Part shown: piece by piece, positions 47,482-56,583 of the stretch | Numbering within the stretch: the first letter of the stretch is position 1 | Layout of the letters: each line of letters opens with the position of its first letter | DNA from: Chromobacterium sp. IIBBL 290-4 | Lineage (GTDB): Bacteria > Pseudomonadota > Gammaproteobacteria > Burkholderiales > Chromobacteriaceae | DNA length: 64,000 bases | NCBI RefSeq assembly: GCF_024207115.1 | Contig: NZ_CP100128.1 | Coordinates: forward strand, 1,178,001-1,242,000 | Direction: 5' to 3' | Made by a program: the position numbers and the translations under genes | Notes under the pieces: model-generated | Databases searched by the model: none | Seen by the model: only the letters and a program-made list of their open reading frames with translations | What the model was told of the DNA's origin: nothing

Positions 47482-48384
47482 TTATTTAGCCAGCGCCAAG
47501 CTTTTCTGCTGCAACAATTTGCGGATTTGCGGCAACATCTGCTGCGCCGCCTTCTCGCCTTCCAGAATCGCCTGGTGGCGCGCCTCGAAATCGGCCGAGC
47601 CTATGCTCAGCACTTTGGGCTGGATCACCACGTCGGCTTGCTTCAGCTCTTGCGCCAGCACCGGGCCGTTCATGATGTTGAGGCTCTGGTCCAGCATGGA
47701 GAAGAAACCGGTGGCCTTGCCCGCTTTGGGACGAGCGGTGATGTCCACAGCGATGACGAACTGCGCGCCCATCTCGCGCGCGGCGCTGACCGGCACCGGG
47801 CTGACCAGGCCGCCGTCGACATAGCTCTTGTTGCCTATCTTCACCGGCAGGAACACATTGGGAATGCTGGCGGAAGCGCGCACCGCCTGGCCGGTGTTCC
47901 CGGTGCGGAACACCACCTTGCGGCCGGAGTCCAGCTCGGTGGCCACCACGCCCAGCGACTTGGGCAGTTTTTCCAGCGGCCGGTTGCCGACCTGGGCGTT
48001 GATCCAGCTCTGCAGCTTCTCGCCCTTGAGCACGCCCTTGCTGGACAAGGTCCAGTCGGTCAGCTCGGACTCGCCCAGCGTCATCGCCTTGGCCTGCAGC
48101 TGCATGCCGGTCATGCCGGAGGCGTACAGGCTGCCCACCACGCTGCCGGCGCTGGTGCCGGTGATGATTTCCGGCTCGATGCCGGCCGCTTCCAGCACCT
48201 TGATCACGCCGATATGGGCGAAACCCTTGGCTGCGCCGCCGCCCAAGGCCAGGCCGACCTTGACTTTGGCCGGCGTCTTCGGCGCGGTCTCGACATTGCT
48301 GTTAATGGGATTGGTGGTGCAGGCCGCCAGCATGGCGGCGACGCCAACCAGCAGCCAAGGACGTACAGCTCGATTGCTAATCAT
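47482..48384 (-). CDS. patatin-like phospholipase lipoprotein
   Basis: A 300-residue predicted lipoprotein with a lipobox (AAMLAAC, lipidated Cys22) and a patatin fold: oxyanion-hole LALGGGAAKGFAHIGV, nucleophile elbow GTSAGS with Ser78, and the catalytic aspartate in YVDGGLVSPVPV. Patatin-like enzymes hydrolyse phospholipid or lysophospholipid acyl esters, here probably at the envelope. It starts 15 bases after a GNAT gene and may be the last gene of the biotin-region operon. Resembles RssA-type proteins but with a lipoprotein signal. Confidence 0.9.
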   Translation of the reverse strand: MISNRAVRPWLLVGVAAMLAACTTNPINSNVETAPKTPAKVKVGLALGGGAAKGFAHIGVIKVLEAAGIEPEIITGTSAGSVVGSLYASGMTGMQLQAKAMTLGESELTDWTLSSKGVLKGEKLQSWINAQVGNRPLEKLPKSLGVVATELDSGRKVVFRTGNTGQAVRASASIPNVFLPVKIGNKSYVDGGLVSPVPVSAAREMGAQFVIAVDITARPKAGKATGFFSMLDQSLNIMNGPVLAQELKQADVVIQPKVLSIGSADFEARHQAILEGEKAAQQMLPQIRKLLQQKSLALAK

Positions 48385-48399
48385 GATTCCATCAGTCTT

Positions 48400-48951
48400 T
48401 TACACGATGGCGGCCTCTGCGGCCGCCGCAACAGGCGCGGGATCGAGCATCACATAATTGAGATGCCGCGCGCCCTCCAATTCGAAATACGTTTCGCCAT
48501 GCACCGGCATGCCCACCCGCTGGTAAAAGGCGATGGCGCGCGCGTTGCCATGCCATACCGTCAGCCACAAGCGCGGCTGCCCCGCCTGGGCGCTCGCCCA
48601 TTGCCGCGCCGCGTTCAACAGGCGTTTGCCCAATCCTTGCCCGGTATGGCTTTCCAGCAGATAGAGCCGCTCCACTTCCACCGTCGGGAAGTCGCAGTCC
48701 TGGCAGGCGCTGTCCAATTTCATTTGCGCGTAGCCGAGCAGATGGCCGTCATCCTCCATCAGCAGCAGATGCTGCGCCGGATCGGCGATCAAGGCCTCGA
48801 ACTTTTCCGGCGTGAACTCGGACAACACATAATCGGCAATGCCGCGGCGGATGCCGCCGCCGATCAAATAAGTGTTCAGCCACACCTGTATCGACAAGGC
48901 GGCCAGACAAGCCGCGTCATCGGGACGGGCGCTGCGGACTTCCACATGCAT
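48400..48951 (-). CDS. GNAT-family N-acetyltransferase
   Basis: A 183-residue acetyltransferase. The GNAT fold is seen from VRSARPDDAACLAAL at the start, through LLGYAQMKLDS, to the acetyl-CoA loop VERLYLLESHTGQGLGKRLLNAA with its Q/RxxGxG/A pattern, and AIAFYQRVGMPVHGETYF. Acceptor unknown. Between bioC and the patatin-like gene on the same strand with short gaps. Confidence 0.88.
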   Translation of the reverse strand: MHVEVRSARPDDAACLAALSIQVWLNTYLIGGGIRRGIADYVLSEFTPEKFEALIADPAQHLLLMEDDGHLLGYAQMKLDSACQDCDFPTVEVERLYLLESHTGQGLGKRLLNAARQWASAQAGQPRLWLTVWHGNARAIAFYQRVGMPVHGETYFELEGARHLNYVMLDPAPVAAAAEAAIV

Positions 48952-48985
48952 TCAGCAGACTCCTGTACGCGCCGTCGGTTCCCAT

Positions 48986-49894
48986 TTAGTCGGCCTTCGG
49001 CACTTTCTTGACGAATTCGATCACTTGCCGGCCGTCATCGCTCATTTTGGCCAGCTTCTTGCCGGTGCCCTTCCAGGCATGGCCGTACACCACCTCGTAA
49101 CTGGCCGGCAGCTTGCCGTCGCGGCGGTGGCGCTCGTACGCCTCCTCCACCTTGCGCCAGGCCTCCTTGCCCATCAGGCCGCGGCCGCGGCCGGCGGTGG
49201 CGTTGTGCGCGCCGATGGCTTTCAGATCTCGCATCACCGACTTGGCATTGTCATAGGTTAACACGATCTTTTCCATGTCCATCACCGGCTCGGCGAAACC
49301 GGCGCGCATCAGCGCGTCGCCGATATCGTGCATGTCGATGAACTGGTTGACGTGGGTGGCGCCGTCCACGCCGCCGAAAGCATCGCGCAGCTCGGACAAG
49401 GTATCCGGCCCCAGCGTAGAGAACATCAGCAGGCCATCCGGCTTCAATACCCGGCGTAGCTCGGCAAACATCTTGTCCGGCACGTTGATCCACTGGATGG
49501 TCAGATTGGACCAGATCATGTCCACGCTGCTATCGGCCAGCGGCAGCTTTTCGATGTCGGCGTTGACCTGCCACGGCGGGCTGGGCTTGAACAATTTCTT
49601 CAGCAGGCCTTCGCCGGCGCGGCCGCGCTCGCGCGAGGCCAGCAGCATGGCGTGCGCCAGATCCAGCTCAAGCACCCGCGCCTGCGGATAGCGCTCGCGC
49701 AATTGCGCCGCGCCGTAGCCGGTGCCGGCGCCGGCATCCAGAATCAGCGCCGGTTGATGCTTGATGTAATCGAGACGCTCGGCCATGCGGTCGGAGACTT
49801 CCCGCTGCAGCACGGCGGCAGAATCGTAACTGGCCGCGGCCTTTTCAAACGAGGCGCGCACGCGCGCCTTGTCGGTGTAAAACGCTTCACTCAT
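48986..49894 (-). CDS. bioC: malonyl-ACP O-methyltransferase
   Basis: BioC methylates malonyl-ACP so it can prime pimeloyl synthesis on the fatty acid machinery. The 302-residue protein begins RVRASFEKAAASYDSAAVLQ, typical of BioC, and has the SAM motif LILDAGAGTGYGAAQL, DMIWSNLTIQWI and LLMFSTLGPDTLSELRDAFG. It overlaps bioH by four bases, and BioH later removes the methyl group, so the pair acts in one pathway and is translationally coupled. Confidence 0.93.
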   Translation of the reverse strand: MSEAFYTDKARVRASFEKAAASYDSAAVLQREVSDRMAERLDYIKHQPALILDAGAGTGYGAAQLRERYPQARVLELDLAHAMLLASRERGRAGEGLLKKLFKPSPPWQVNADIEKLPLADSSVDMIWSNLTIQWINVPDKMFAELRRVLKPDGLLMFSTLGPDTLSELRDAFGGVDGATHVNQFIDMHDIGDALMRAGFAEPVMDMEKIVLTYDNAKSVMRDLKAIGAHNATAGRGRGLMGKEAWRKVEEAYERHRRDGKLPASYEVVYGHAWKGTGKKLAKMSDDGRQVIEFVKKVPKAD

Positions 49895-50655
49895 GCCTGG
49901 GTTTCCAGATGCTCGGCAAGCGCGCGCACAAAATCCTGTTCATGCGACAGGAAGGGCGCGTGCGACGCTTGCGGGAATTCGTAAAGGACGGCGTCGGGCA
50001 GCGACTCGGCCAGCCAGCGGCCGGCGCCGATGGGGGTGATGGCGTCGCGCGCGCCGTAGAACAACGCCGTGGGGCAGGCAATGCGGCCGGACAGCGAACG
50101 GGCATCCGCCTCCAGCAACAGTTCCAGCGCCGGCAGCAAGCCTTGCGGCCGGCCATGCGAGAACAAGGTTTCGCGCAAGGCTTTCAAGGTGTCGCGCGCC
50201 GCTGGCGCGCCCATCATCTGCAAGGCGAGAAAACGCTCCAGCGTCTGCTCGAAAGCGCCGTCCAGGCTTTGCGCGACGGCTTCTATCGATTTGCGTTCCT
50301 GCGCGTGCGGCCAGCCGGCGTCGCGCACGAAGCGCGGACTGCTGGCAATCAGCGATAGGCTCTTGACCTGCTCCGGATGCCGCGCCGCCCAATGCTGGGC
50401 GATCAGGCCGCCGAGCGACCAGCCCACCACATGCGCCGGCAAGGGGAAATGCGCCGCCATGATGTCGGCCACCGCGTCGGCGTCGAAGCGCGCCAGCGCC
50501 GGCGAGGCCCCATGGCCGGGCAAATCCACCAGATGCACGCAAAAGCGCGCCGACAGCTGCTCGGCCACGCGGGCGAACACGCCGCCGTGCAAGCCCCAGC
50601 CATGCAGCATCACCACGTCCGGGCCCTGGCCCAGCGTTTCGACGAAAAGATCCAT
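49891..50655 (-). CDS. bioH: pimeloyl-ACP methyl ester esterase
   Basis: Alpha/beta hydrolase releasing pimeloyl-ACP. The 254-residue protein shows the oxyanion region VMLHGWGLHGGVFARV, the nucleophile elbow GWSLGG with Ser80, the acid in YGARDAITP and the histidine in QASHAPFLSH. The frame is open far upstream, but ATG at 50655 (MDLFVETLGQG) is the family start. It lacks a strong Shine-Dalgarno and lies 23 bases after the methyltransferase gene. Confidence 0.93.
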   Translation of the reverse strand: MDLFVETLGQGPDVVMLHGWGLHGGVFARVAEQLSARFCVHLVDLPGHGASPALARFDADAVADIMAAHFPLPAHVVGWSLGGLIAQHWAARHPEQVKSLSLIASSPRFVRDAGWPHAQERKSIEAVAQSLDGAFEQTLERFLALQMMGAPAARDTLKALRETLFSHGRPQGLLPALELLLEADARSLSGRIACPTALFYGARDAITPIGAGRWLAESLPDAVLYEFPQASHAPFLSHEQDFVRALAEHLETQA

Positions 50656-50678
50656 GTGCAAACAAATGGGGGAAAACG

Positions 50679-51296
50679 CTATTTTCGCAAGAGCGCGATA
50701 CGAAAGAAACCTCCCAGACCGGCATCTTCGTCGTGAATCCGTTGCAGTTGTGTGACGGCGACGATATCGCCCAGGCGGCGGTTGATGTCGGTGGCCACCG
50801 CGCGGGCCAGCAAATTGCCGGCGCGCCGCCACAAGGGCGCGCGCTTGCGGTCGGCCAGAAACTTGTCGAACACCGCCACGTGGCCGCCCGGCTTGAGCAC
50901 CCGCTCCACCTCGCGGATGCAGGCCTGCGGATCGGGAATCACCGCCAACACCAGATGCAGCACCACGGCGTCGAAGCTCGCATCGGGAAACGCCAGCTGA
51001 TGGCCGTCCATCACTTCGGCCCTCACCTCCACGCCCAGTTTGGCCGCCCGCTCGCGCAGCTGCGCCAGCATGGCCGGCGCGATGTCGATGGCGGTGATGT
51101 GGCGGCAGCGCACCAGGAAGTCCAGATCCAGGCCGGTGCCCGCGCCCAGCAGCAGCACCTGCTCATTGGGCTGCGGGTTGAGCAAGCCTATGGAGCGGCG
51201 GCGCGCGGCGGCGAAACCCTGGGCGACCTTGTCGTAAAGCGGCGCGTACAGATCGTAGCGCCAGCGGTTGAAGCGGGTGGACCAGTCACGCCACAC
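50679..51296 (-). CDS. class I SAM-dependent methyltransferase
   Basis: A 205-residue methyltransferase of the UbiE/UbiG-like type. Motif I is LLLGAGTGLDLDFL, followed by ITAIDIAPAMLAQLRE, DGHQLAFPDASFDAVVLHLV and VLKPGGHVAVFDKFL. The N-terminus YDLYAPLYDKVAQGFAAARR is typical of lipid or quinone methyltransferases, but the substrate is unknown. The start is a GTG that overlaps the end of the GGDEF-EAL gene by 11 bases, so the two are translationally coupled. It lies between that gene and bioH. Confidence 0.88.
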   Translation of the reverse strand: MWRDWSTRFNRWRYDLYAPLYDKVAQGFAAARRRSIGLLNPQPNEQVLLLGAGTGLDLDFLVRCRHITAIDIAPAMLAQLRERAAKLGVEVRAEVMDGHQLAFPDASFDAVVLHLVLAVIPDPQACIREVERVLKPGGHVAVFDKFLADRKRAPLWRRAGNLLARAVATDINRRLGDIVAVTQLQRIHDEDAGLGGFFRIALLRK

Positions 51297-54129
51297 TGCG
51301 GATATCCCGTTCGAAGCGCGCCAGCCGCTCCCAGTCTATGTTCCAGCCCGGCGCCGGCGCGGCGAAATAAAAGCCTTGCAGCTTGCTGCAACGCATCTCG
51401 CGCAAGATGGCCAGCTGACTGGCGGTCTCCACGCCCTCCGCCACCACATCCAGCCCCAGGGCGCTGGCCAGCGCCAGGATGGCGCGGACGATGGCGGCCG
51501 ACTCCTCCTTGTGCTCCAGCTCGAACACGAAGGACTGGTCTATCTTCAGCACATCGAATTTATAACGGTGCAAATAGGACAGCGCCGAATAGCCGGTGCC
51601 GAAATCGTCCAACGCCAGCTTCACCCCCAGCGCGTGCAAGGCCTGCATCACCGTGGCGGCGGTTTCGGGTTGATCGATCAGCGCGCTCTCGGTGATTTCC
51701 AGATGCAGCATGGCCGGCGGCAGCTGGTAGTAAGCGATGCGCTCGCCTATCCAGCCTACCAGGTCCGGATCATGGAAATTGGCCGACGACAGATTGATGT
51801 GCAGCGAGATGTGCTCGCCGACCTGCCCCTCTGCCCGCCAGGCCTGCAATTGGGCGCAGGCGGCGTTGAGCATGTAGCGGTCCAGCCGGGTGATCAGCCC
51901 GCTCTCCTCGGCGATGGGAAGAAACACGCCGGGCGAGATCAAGCCGCGCTGCGGATGCTGCCAGCGCACCAGCGATTCGAAACCCGCCAGCTTGCCGGTT
52001 TCCGCTTCGATAAAAGGCTGGTAGTAAGGCACCAGCTGGCTCTCCTCCTCCAGCGCGCGCCTGAGCTCCGTCTCCAAGGCCAATTGATCGGCCTGATCTA
52101 TGCGCAACTGGTGGCTGAACAGGGTGTAGCCCTGGCGGCCCTGTTGCTTGGTGCAATACATCGCGTGGTCGGCGTCGCGCAGCAGATCATCGGCCTTGCG
52201 GTAATGCTCGCGGTCGGCCAGCACCACGCCGACGCTGGCGGTGGAAAACACCTCGCGTCCGGCCAGGATCACCGGCCGCTCGAATTCGCCGACGATGCGG
52301 CGGGCGATGATCTCGCACTCCTCCGCCGCCTCCATGCCGAACATCAGCACGGCGAATTCGTCCCCGCCCAGCCGGGCCAGGAAATCATAATGCCGCAAGC
52401 AGGAGCGGATGCGGGCGCCGGCCTCGAACAGCAGGTGGTCGCCGGCCAGATGGCCCAGCGTGTCGTTGACCAGCTTGAAGCGGTCCAGGTCGATGAACAC
52501 TACGGCGAAGCGGTCGCCCTTGCCTGACACATAGGCGTCCCAGGCGCGGCGCATGGTCTTGGCGAAATAATTGCGGTTAGGCAGCTTGGTCAGCGGATCG
52601 TGCAGGCTGTCGAATTCCAGCTGGGCATTGACCGCGTCCAGCTCGCTGGTGCGCTCGCGCACCCGCTGCTCCAGCTCGGCATAGGCTTTTTGCAGGCTTT
52701 CCAGCGCCCGCACCCGCGCCAAGGCCGCGCCGATATTGTTGGCGACGAACTCCAGCACCTCCTGGTCGCGGAAGGTGTAGACAACCTCGCTCTCGTAACT
52801 CTGCACCGCCAGCACGCCCAGCAGTTCATGACCGCAATACAGCGGCACGCCCAGCCAGCTCTTGGGCTGCGCGCCGCTTTCCTCCTGCTCCTGATTGGCG
52901 AGATGGCTATATGGGTCCACCAGCAGCGGCCGTCCGCTATGCAACACCTGCTCGATATAGCCCTTGCCGGGCTTGCGCGGCTTGATCTGCACCGCATATT
53001 CATCGGCGCAATAAGGGAAGCTGATCCGGTCATTGATCATATCGTACAGCGCGACCAGGCAATTGCGCGCCGCCACCATCTCCCCCAGCAAACGGTGCAG
53101 GCCGCTGAGGAAGGCCTCCAGCGACAGGCTGGTATTCGACAACTCGGCGATGCGGAACAATACATCCTGGAATTTCTCGGCGCGCTTGCGGCTGGCCACT
53201 TCGGCCCGCAGCCTGGCGTTGGCCCCCTCCAGCTCGCTGGTGCGCAACCAGACCTGGCGCTCAAGCTGGCCTCGATATCTGACCCTATCCAGCGCGAAGC
53301 CGATATGGCGCGCGGCGAACATGAACATCAGCTGTTCGGCCGAGGTCAAGGGCGGCTGGTTCTCGTATTGCTGCAGCACCACCGCGCCGATCAGATTGCC
53401 GCCGACGCTGACCAGCGGCGCGCCCATCCAGCACAAGGGCAGATCGATGGGGCGCTCCAGGCCCGCATCCCGGCAGACCTCCAAAATCCGCTCCCGCGTC
53501 AGCGCCACCGGCTTGCCGCCGCGGATCAGCCAGGCGGTCAAAGAGCCATCCTGGCCATCCAAGGGAAACATGCGCTCCGCCGGCGGCGGCTCGACGCGGC
53601 TATCCACATAAAAAGGGAAGTGCAAGCAGGCGCCGTCGTCATCCAACAAGGCGATATAGAAGTTGCTGGCGTCCATCAGCCGCGCCATCAAGCGATGCAG
53701 ACGCGGCAGCAAGCGTTCCAGCGAAGGGCTTTCGCCGGCCAGCAAGCTGATTTCCAGCATGGTTTCATTGGAAACGCGCGCCGCCGCCTGTTCGGCCTGC
53801 AACACCGCGCTTTGCAGATGGCCGCTCAACAAGGCGGCGATTTCGTCCACGCTTTGCGGCGCCTTGCCGCGCCAGATCAGCCAGCCTAGCGAGCGCTCTC
53901 CGATGCGGATAGGCAGCGCGCCGCCATCGGGCCCCGGCAAGCGGCCATGCTCCAGCGCGTCCGCCACCGGCAAGGCATCGGCCGCGCCAAAACTCGCCAG
54001 CCGTTGCCACGTCTCGCCCAATCGGCTCCATACGGCGGCGGCCGACAAGCCTCCCTCCCGCTGCAGCAGGCTCAGGGCCAGCACTGCCGCCCGCTCAGAG
54101 TTCAGAACATCATCGACCGTACCATTCAT
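51286..54129 (-). CDS. GAF-GGDEF-EAL cyclic-di-GMP protein
   Basis: A 947-residue soluble protein. Residues 1 to about 120 resemble a degenerate GAF domain, about 125-290 and 325-475 are GAF-type sensors, then a coiled coil (AYAELEQRVRERTSELDA), a GGDEF domain (about 505-665) and an EAL domain (about 680-935). The cyclase motif GGDEF is intact and is preceded by RHYD, matching an RxxD product-inhibition site. The phosphodiesterase part retains the key glutamate in FESLVRW (ESL instead of EAL), NLS, EITES, DDFGTGYSALSYL and AEGVET, so both activities are possible. No membrane segment. Lies inside the biotin locus behind a long palindrome, and its end overlaps the methyltransferase start. Confidence 0.95.
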   Translation of the reverse strand: MNGTVDDVLNSERAAVLALSLLQREGGLSAAAVWSRLGETWQRLASFGAADALPVADALEHGRLPGPDGGALPIRIGERSLGWLIWRGKAPQSVDEIAALLSGHLQSAVLQAEQAAARVSNETMLEISLLAGESPSLERLLPRLHRLMARLMDASNFYIALLDDDGACLHFPFYVDSRVEPPPAERMFPLDGQDGSLTAWLIRGGKPVALTRERILEVCRDAGLERPIDLPLCWMGAPLVSVGGNLIGAVVLQQYENQPPLTSAEQLMFMFAARHIGFALDRVRYRGQLERQVWLRTSELEGANARLRAEVASRKRAEKFQDVLFRIAELSNTSLSLEAFLSGLHRLLGEMVAARNCLVALYDMINDRISFPYCADEYAVQIKPRKPGKGYIEQVLHSGRPLLVDPYSHLANQEQEESGAQPKSWLGVPLYCGHELLGVLAVQSYESEVVYTFRDQEVLEFVANNIGAALARVRALESLQKAYAELEQRVRERTSELDAVNAQLEFDSLHDPLTKLPNRNYFAKTMRRAWDAYVSGKGDRFAVVFIDLDRFKLVNDTLGHLAGDHLLFEAGARIRSCLRHYDFLARLGGDEFAVLMFGMEAAEECEIIARRIVGEFERPVILAGREVFSTASVGVVLADREHYRKADDLLRDADHAMYCTKQQGRQGYTLFSHQLRIDQADQLALETELRRALEEESQLVPYYQPFIEAETGKLAGFESLVRWQHPQRGLISPGVFLPIAEESGLITRLDRYMLNAACAQLQAWRAEGQVGEHISLHINLSSANFHDPDLVGWIGERIAYYQLPPAMLHLEITESALIDQPETAATVMQALHALGVKLALDDFGTGYSALSYLHRYKFDVLKIDQSFVFELEHKEESAAIVRAILALASALGLDVVAEGVETASQLAILREMRCSKLQGFYFAAPAPGWNIDWERLARFERDIRSVA

Positions 54130-54162
54130 GTCATTATCGTAGTACGAATCCCGCAGAAAGTC

Positions 54163-54204
54163 CTCAGCCGACGGTTTGGCACAAGTGCCAAACCGTCGGC
54201 TGAG
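54163..54204. repeat. 42-nt near-perfect palindrome upstream of the GGDEF-EAL gene
   Basis: Two 20-base arms, 54163-54182 (beginning CTCAGCCGACGG) and 54185-54204 (ending CCGTCGGCTGAG), are exact reverse complements with only AA between them. It lies 34 bases before the GGDEF-EAL start and 35 bases after the bioF stop. There is no T-run on either side. Confidence 0.9.
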
Positions 54205-54238
54205 ATCAACAGACCCGGCGACCGCGCGCCTGCGGGGC

Positions 54239-55387
54239 TTATGCCGTCAATAAAGGTATCAAGCTGTCCAGCAAGGCTTCGAGCTGGCTCGGCTCATGAG
54301 CCGCCGACAAGGAAATCCGCAGCCGCGCGCCGTTTTCCGGCACCGTCGGCGGACGGATGGCCGGGACCCAAAAGCCGTTGTCGCGCAAAATCTGCGCGAT
54401 GGCGACAGCCTTCTCATCGCTGCCGACGATGACGGGCTGGATAGGAGTCGCAGACCCGGTGGAACAGGATGCCGGCAGGCGCTCACGGCAAACGGCTATC
54501 AATTGCCGCAAGCGCTCGCGCCTCTCCTCGCCTTCGCGGATCAAGCGCAGGCTGACCGGAATGGCCGCGGCCAGCGCCGGCGGCATCGCCGTGGTGAAAA
54601 TATAGGTGCGCGCCTTGTTGATCAACCAATCGATCACAGGCTTCACGCCCGCCACAAAGGCGCCGGACAAGCCGGCGGCCTTGCCCAGGGTGGCCATATA
54701 GATGATGCGCTCGCTGTTCAGGTCGCGCTCGGCCAAAGAGCCGCGGCCTGCGCCCAGCACGCCGAAGCCATGCGCGTCGTCGACATACAGCCAGGCGTCG
54801 TAGCGCTCCGCCAAGGCCAGCAGCTCAGGCAGGGGCGCGACATCGCCATCCATGCTGTACACCGCATCCACGGCGATCAGCTTGGTCGGCGCCTGGCTCT
54901 CGCTCAACAAGCGCTCCAATTGCGCCAGATCATTGTGGGCGAAGCGGTGGAAATCGGCGCGCGACAACAGGCAGCCGTCGTTGAGCGAGGCATGGTTGAG
55001 CTTGTCTGCGAACACGGCGTCGCCGCGGCCGACCAGGCTGGTGATCACCGCCAGATTGGCCATATAGCCGGAGCCGAACAGCAAAGCGGCCTCGCGGCCG
55101 ACAAAACCCGCCAGCGCGCGCTCCGCCTCCTCGTGCGCCTGGCTGTGGCCGGCGACCAGATGCGAGGCGCCGCTGCCGGCGCCCCAGCGATCCGCGCCTT
55201 GCTGCACGGCGCTCACCAGCGCGGGATGATCGGCCAGGCCAAGATAATCATTGCTGGCGAAAGCGTAGTATTCCTTGCCGTCGATCACGACATCGACGCC
55301 TTGCGGCGACTCCAAGGCCGCGCGGCGACGAAGACGGTGGCTGGCGTCCAGATCCAGCAGGGCTGCGGACAGGTCTTGTAAGCGCAT
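54239..55387 (-). CDS. bioF: 8-amino-7-oxononanoate synthase
   Basis: PLP enzyme condensing pimeloyl-ACP with alanine, the first ring-assembly step of biotin synthesis. The 382-residue protein has FASNDYLGLADHP, the cofactor site in LFGSGYMANLAVI, DDAHGFGVLGAGRGS, and the PLP lysine in ATLGKAAGLSGAFVAG. ATG at 55387 (MRLQDLSAALLDLD) is chosen over a longer frame. It follows bioB by 111 bases, a gap with AT-rich TATATATAGT and TATATATAAAG elements, so bioF may have its own promoter. Confidence 0.97.
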   Translation of the reverse strand: MRLQDLSAALLDLDASHRLRRRAALESPQGVDVVIDGKEYYAFASNDYLGLADHPALVSAVQQGADRWGAGSGASHLVAGHSQAHEEAERALAGFVGREAALLFGSGYMANLAVITSLVGRGDAVFADKLNHASLNDGCLLSRADFHRFAHNDLAQLERLLSESQAPTKLIAVDAVYSMDGDVAPLPELLALAERYDAWLYVDDAHGFGVLGAGRGSLAERDLNSERIIYMATLGKAAGLSGAFVAGVKPVIDWLINKARTYIFTTAMPPALAAAIPVSLRLIREGEERRERLRQLIAVCRERLPASCSTGSATPIQPVIVGSDEKAVAIAQILRDNGFWVPAIRPPTVPENGARLRISLSAAHEPSQLEALLDSLIPLLTA

Positions 55388-55498
55388 GAGGTGCACTCTC
55401 TTTATATATGTTGTTGACCGAACCGACGCATCGCGCCGGTATCGTCCACTATATATAGTTTCGCAAACTGTGCCGCACAAGGAATTGCTAACAACTGT

Positions 55499-56485
55499 TT
55501 ATTGTTGCGCGGACAGGTCAAGCTTGCTTAACAAATTGCGATCCGCTTCGACATCGGGATTGCCGGTCGTCAGCAATTTATCGCCATAAAAAATGGAATT
55601 CGCGCCCGCCAGGAAACATAATGCCTGCGCCGCCTCATCCAGCTCGCGGCGGCCCGCGGACAGCCGGACGTAGCTTTTCGGCATCGTGATGCGCGCCACG
55701 GCGATGGTGCGGACAAATTCGGTCCAATCCAGCCTGTCCGCGCCCGACAAAGGCGTGCCGACGATGGGCACCAGATTGTTGATCGGCACCGACTCCGGCT
55801 GCGGGTCCAGATTCGCCAGCTGCGCGATCAGCCCGGCGCGCTCGCGCCGCGTTTCATTCATGCCGACGATGCCGCCGCAGCACACCGACAGCCCAGCCTT
55901 GCGCACTTTGCCCAGCGTATCCAGCCGATCCTCGTACTCCCGCGACTGGATAATGTCGGCGTACTTGTCCGGCGCCGTATCCAGATTGTGGTTGTAGTAG
56001 TCCAGCCCCGCGTCTTTCAATCGCTCGGCCTGGCCGTCGCGCAGCAGGCCGAAAGTGGCGCAGGTCTCCAGCCCCAGGGCCTTGACTTGCTTGACCATGT
56101 CCAGCGTCTTTTGCAGATCGGCGTCCTTCGGACCGCGCCAAGCCGCGCCCATGCAGAAGCGGCCGGCGCCGTTGGCTTTGGCCAATTTGGCCGCCGCCAC
56201 CACCTCGTCAACCGTCATCATCGGCTGATCCGCCACCGGCGTGTCGTGATGGACCGATTGCGAGCAGTAGCCGCAATCCTCCGGACAGCCGCCGGTCTTG
56301 ATCGACACCAGCGTGGACAGCTGGACTTTGGCCGGATCGAAAAACTGGCGATGGATTTCCGCCGCGCGGTACACCAGCTCCATGAATGGCAGACTGAGCA
56401 GCGCCTCCACTTCGTCCACGCTCCAATTGGCGCGTTCCGGATGCGGCGAGGCCGGGCGTTTGAACTCCATCGTTGCGATTTGCAT
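55499..56485 (-). CDS. bioB: biotin synthase
   Basis: Radical SAM enzyme inserting sulfur into dethiobiotin. The roughly 328-residue protein has the CxxxCxxC cluster in [13 protein letters not shown], the conserved [17 protein letters not shown] (in pieces), [13 protein letters not shown], and [16 protein letters not shown] that carry ligands of the second cluster. Two adjacent ATGs follow AGGAG; the second (56485) has the better six-base spacing. First gene of the minus-strand biotin run and divergent from comF. bioA and bioD are not in this window. Confidence 0.97.
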   Translation of the reverse strand: MQIATMEFKRPASPHPERANWSVDEVEALLSLPFMELVYRAAEIHRQFFDPAKVQLSTLVSIKTGGCPEDCGYCSQSVHHDTPVADQPMMTVDEVVAAAKLAKANGAGRFCMGAAWRGPKDADLQKTLDMVKQVKALGLETCATFGLLRDGQAERLKDAGLDYYNHNLDTAPDKYADIIQSREYEDRLDTLGKVRKAGLSVCCGGIVGMNETRRERAGLIAQLANLDPQPESVPINNLVPIVGTPLSGADRLDWTEFVRTIAVARITMPKSYVRLSAGRRELDEAAQALCFLAGANSIFYGDKLLTTGNPDVEADRNLLSKLDLSAQQ

Positions 56486-56512
56486 CATATGCTCCTGAAA
56501 GCGGGTTTCATT

Positions 56513-56543
56513 CTGCATGACAAAAAATCGCTTTGTCATGCAG
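56513..56543. promoter_or_regulatory. 12-bp inverted repeat between bioB and comF
   Basis: CTGCATGACAAA (56513-56524) and TTTGTCATGCAG (56532-56543) are perfect inverted repeats separated by seven bases, 28 bases before the bioB start and 41 before comF. It could be an operator for bioB or a 5' leader hairpin. It does not match the BirA operator arrangement I remember (12-base arms with about 16 bases between). Confidence 0.6.
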
Positions 56544-56583
56544 CCAAAAGAACAGGCGGGCAAATCTTGGAGCGGATCACGCC

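Noticed and set aside
51286..54129. EAL domain judged inactive because the motif reads ESL
   Set aside because: The catalytic glutamate and the other metal-binding blocks (NLS, EITES, DDFGTGYS, AEGVET) are present; ExL variants are common.
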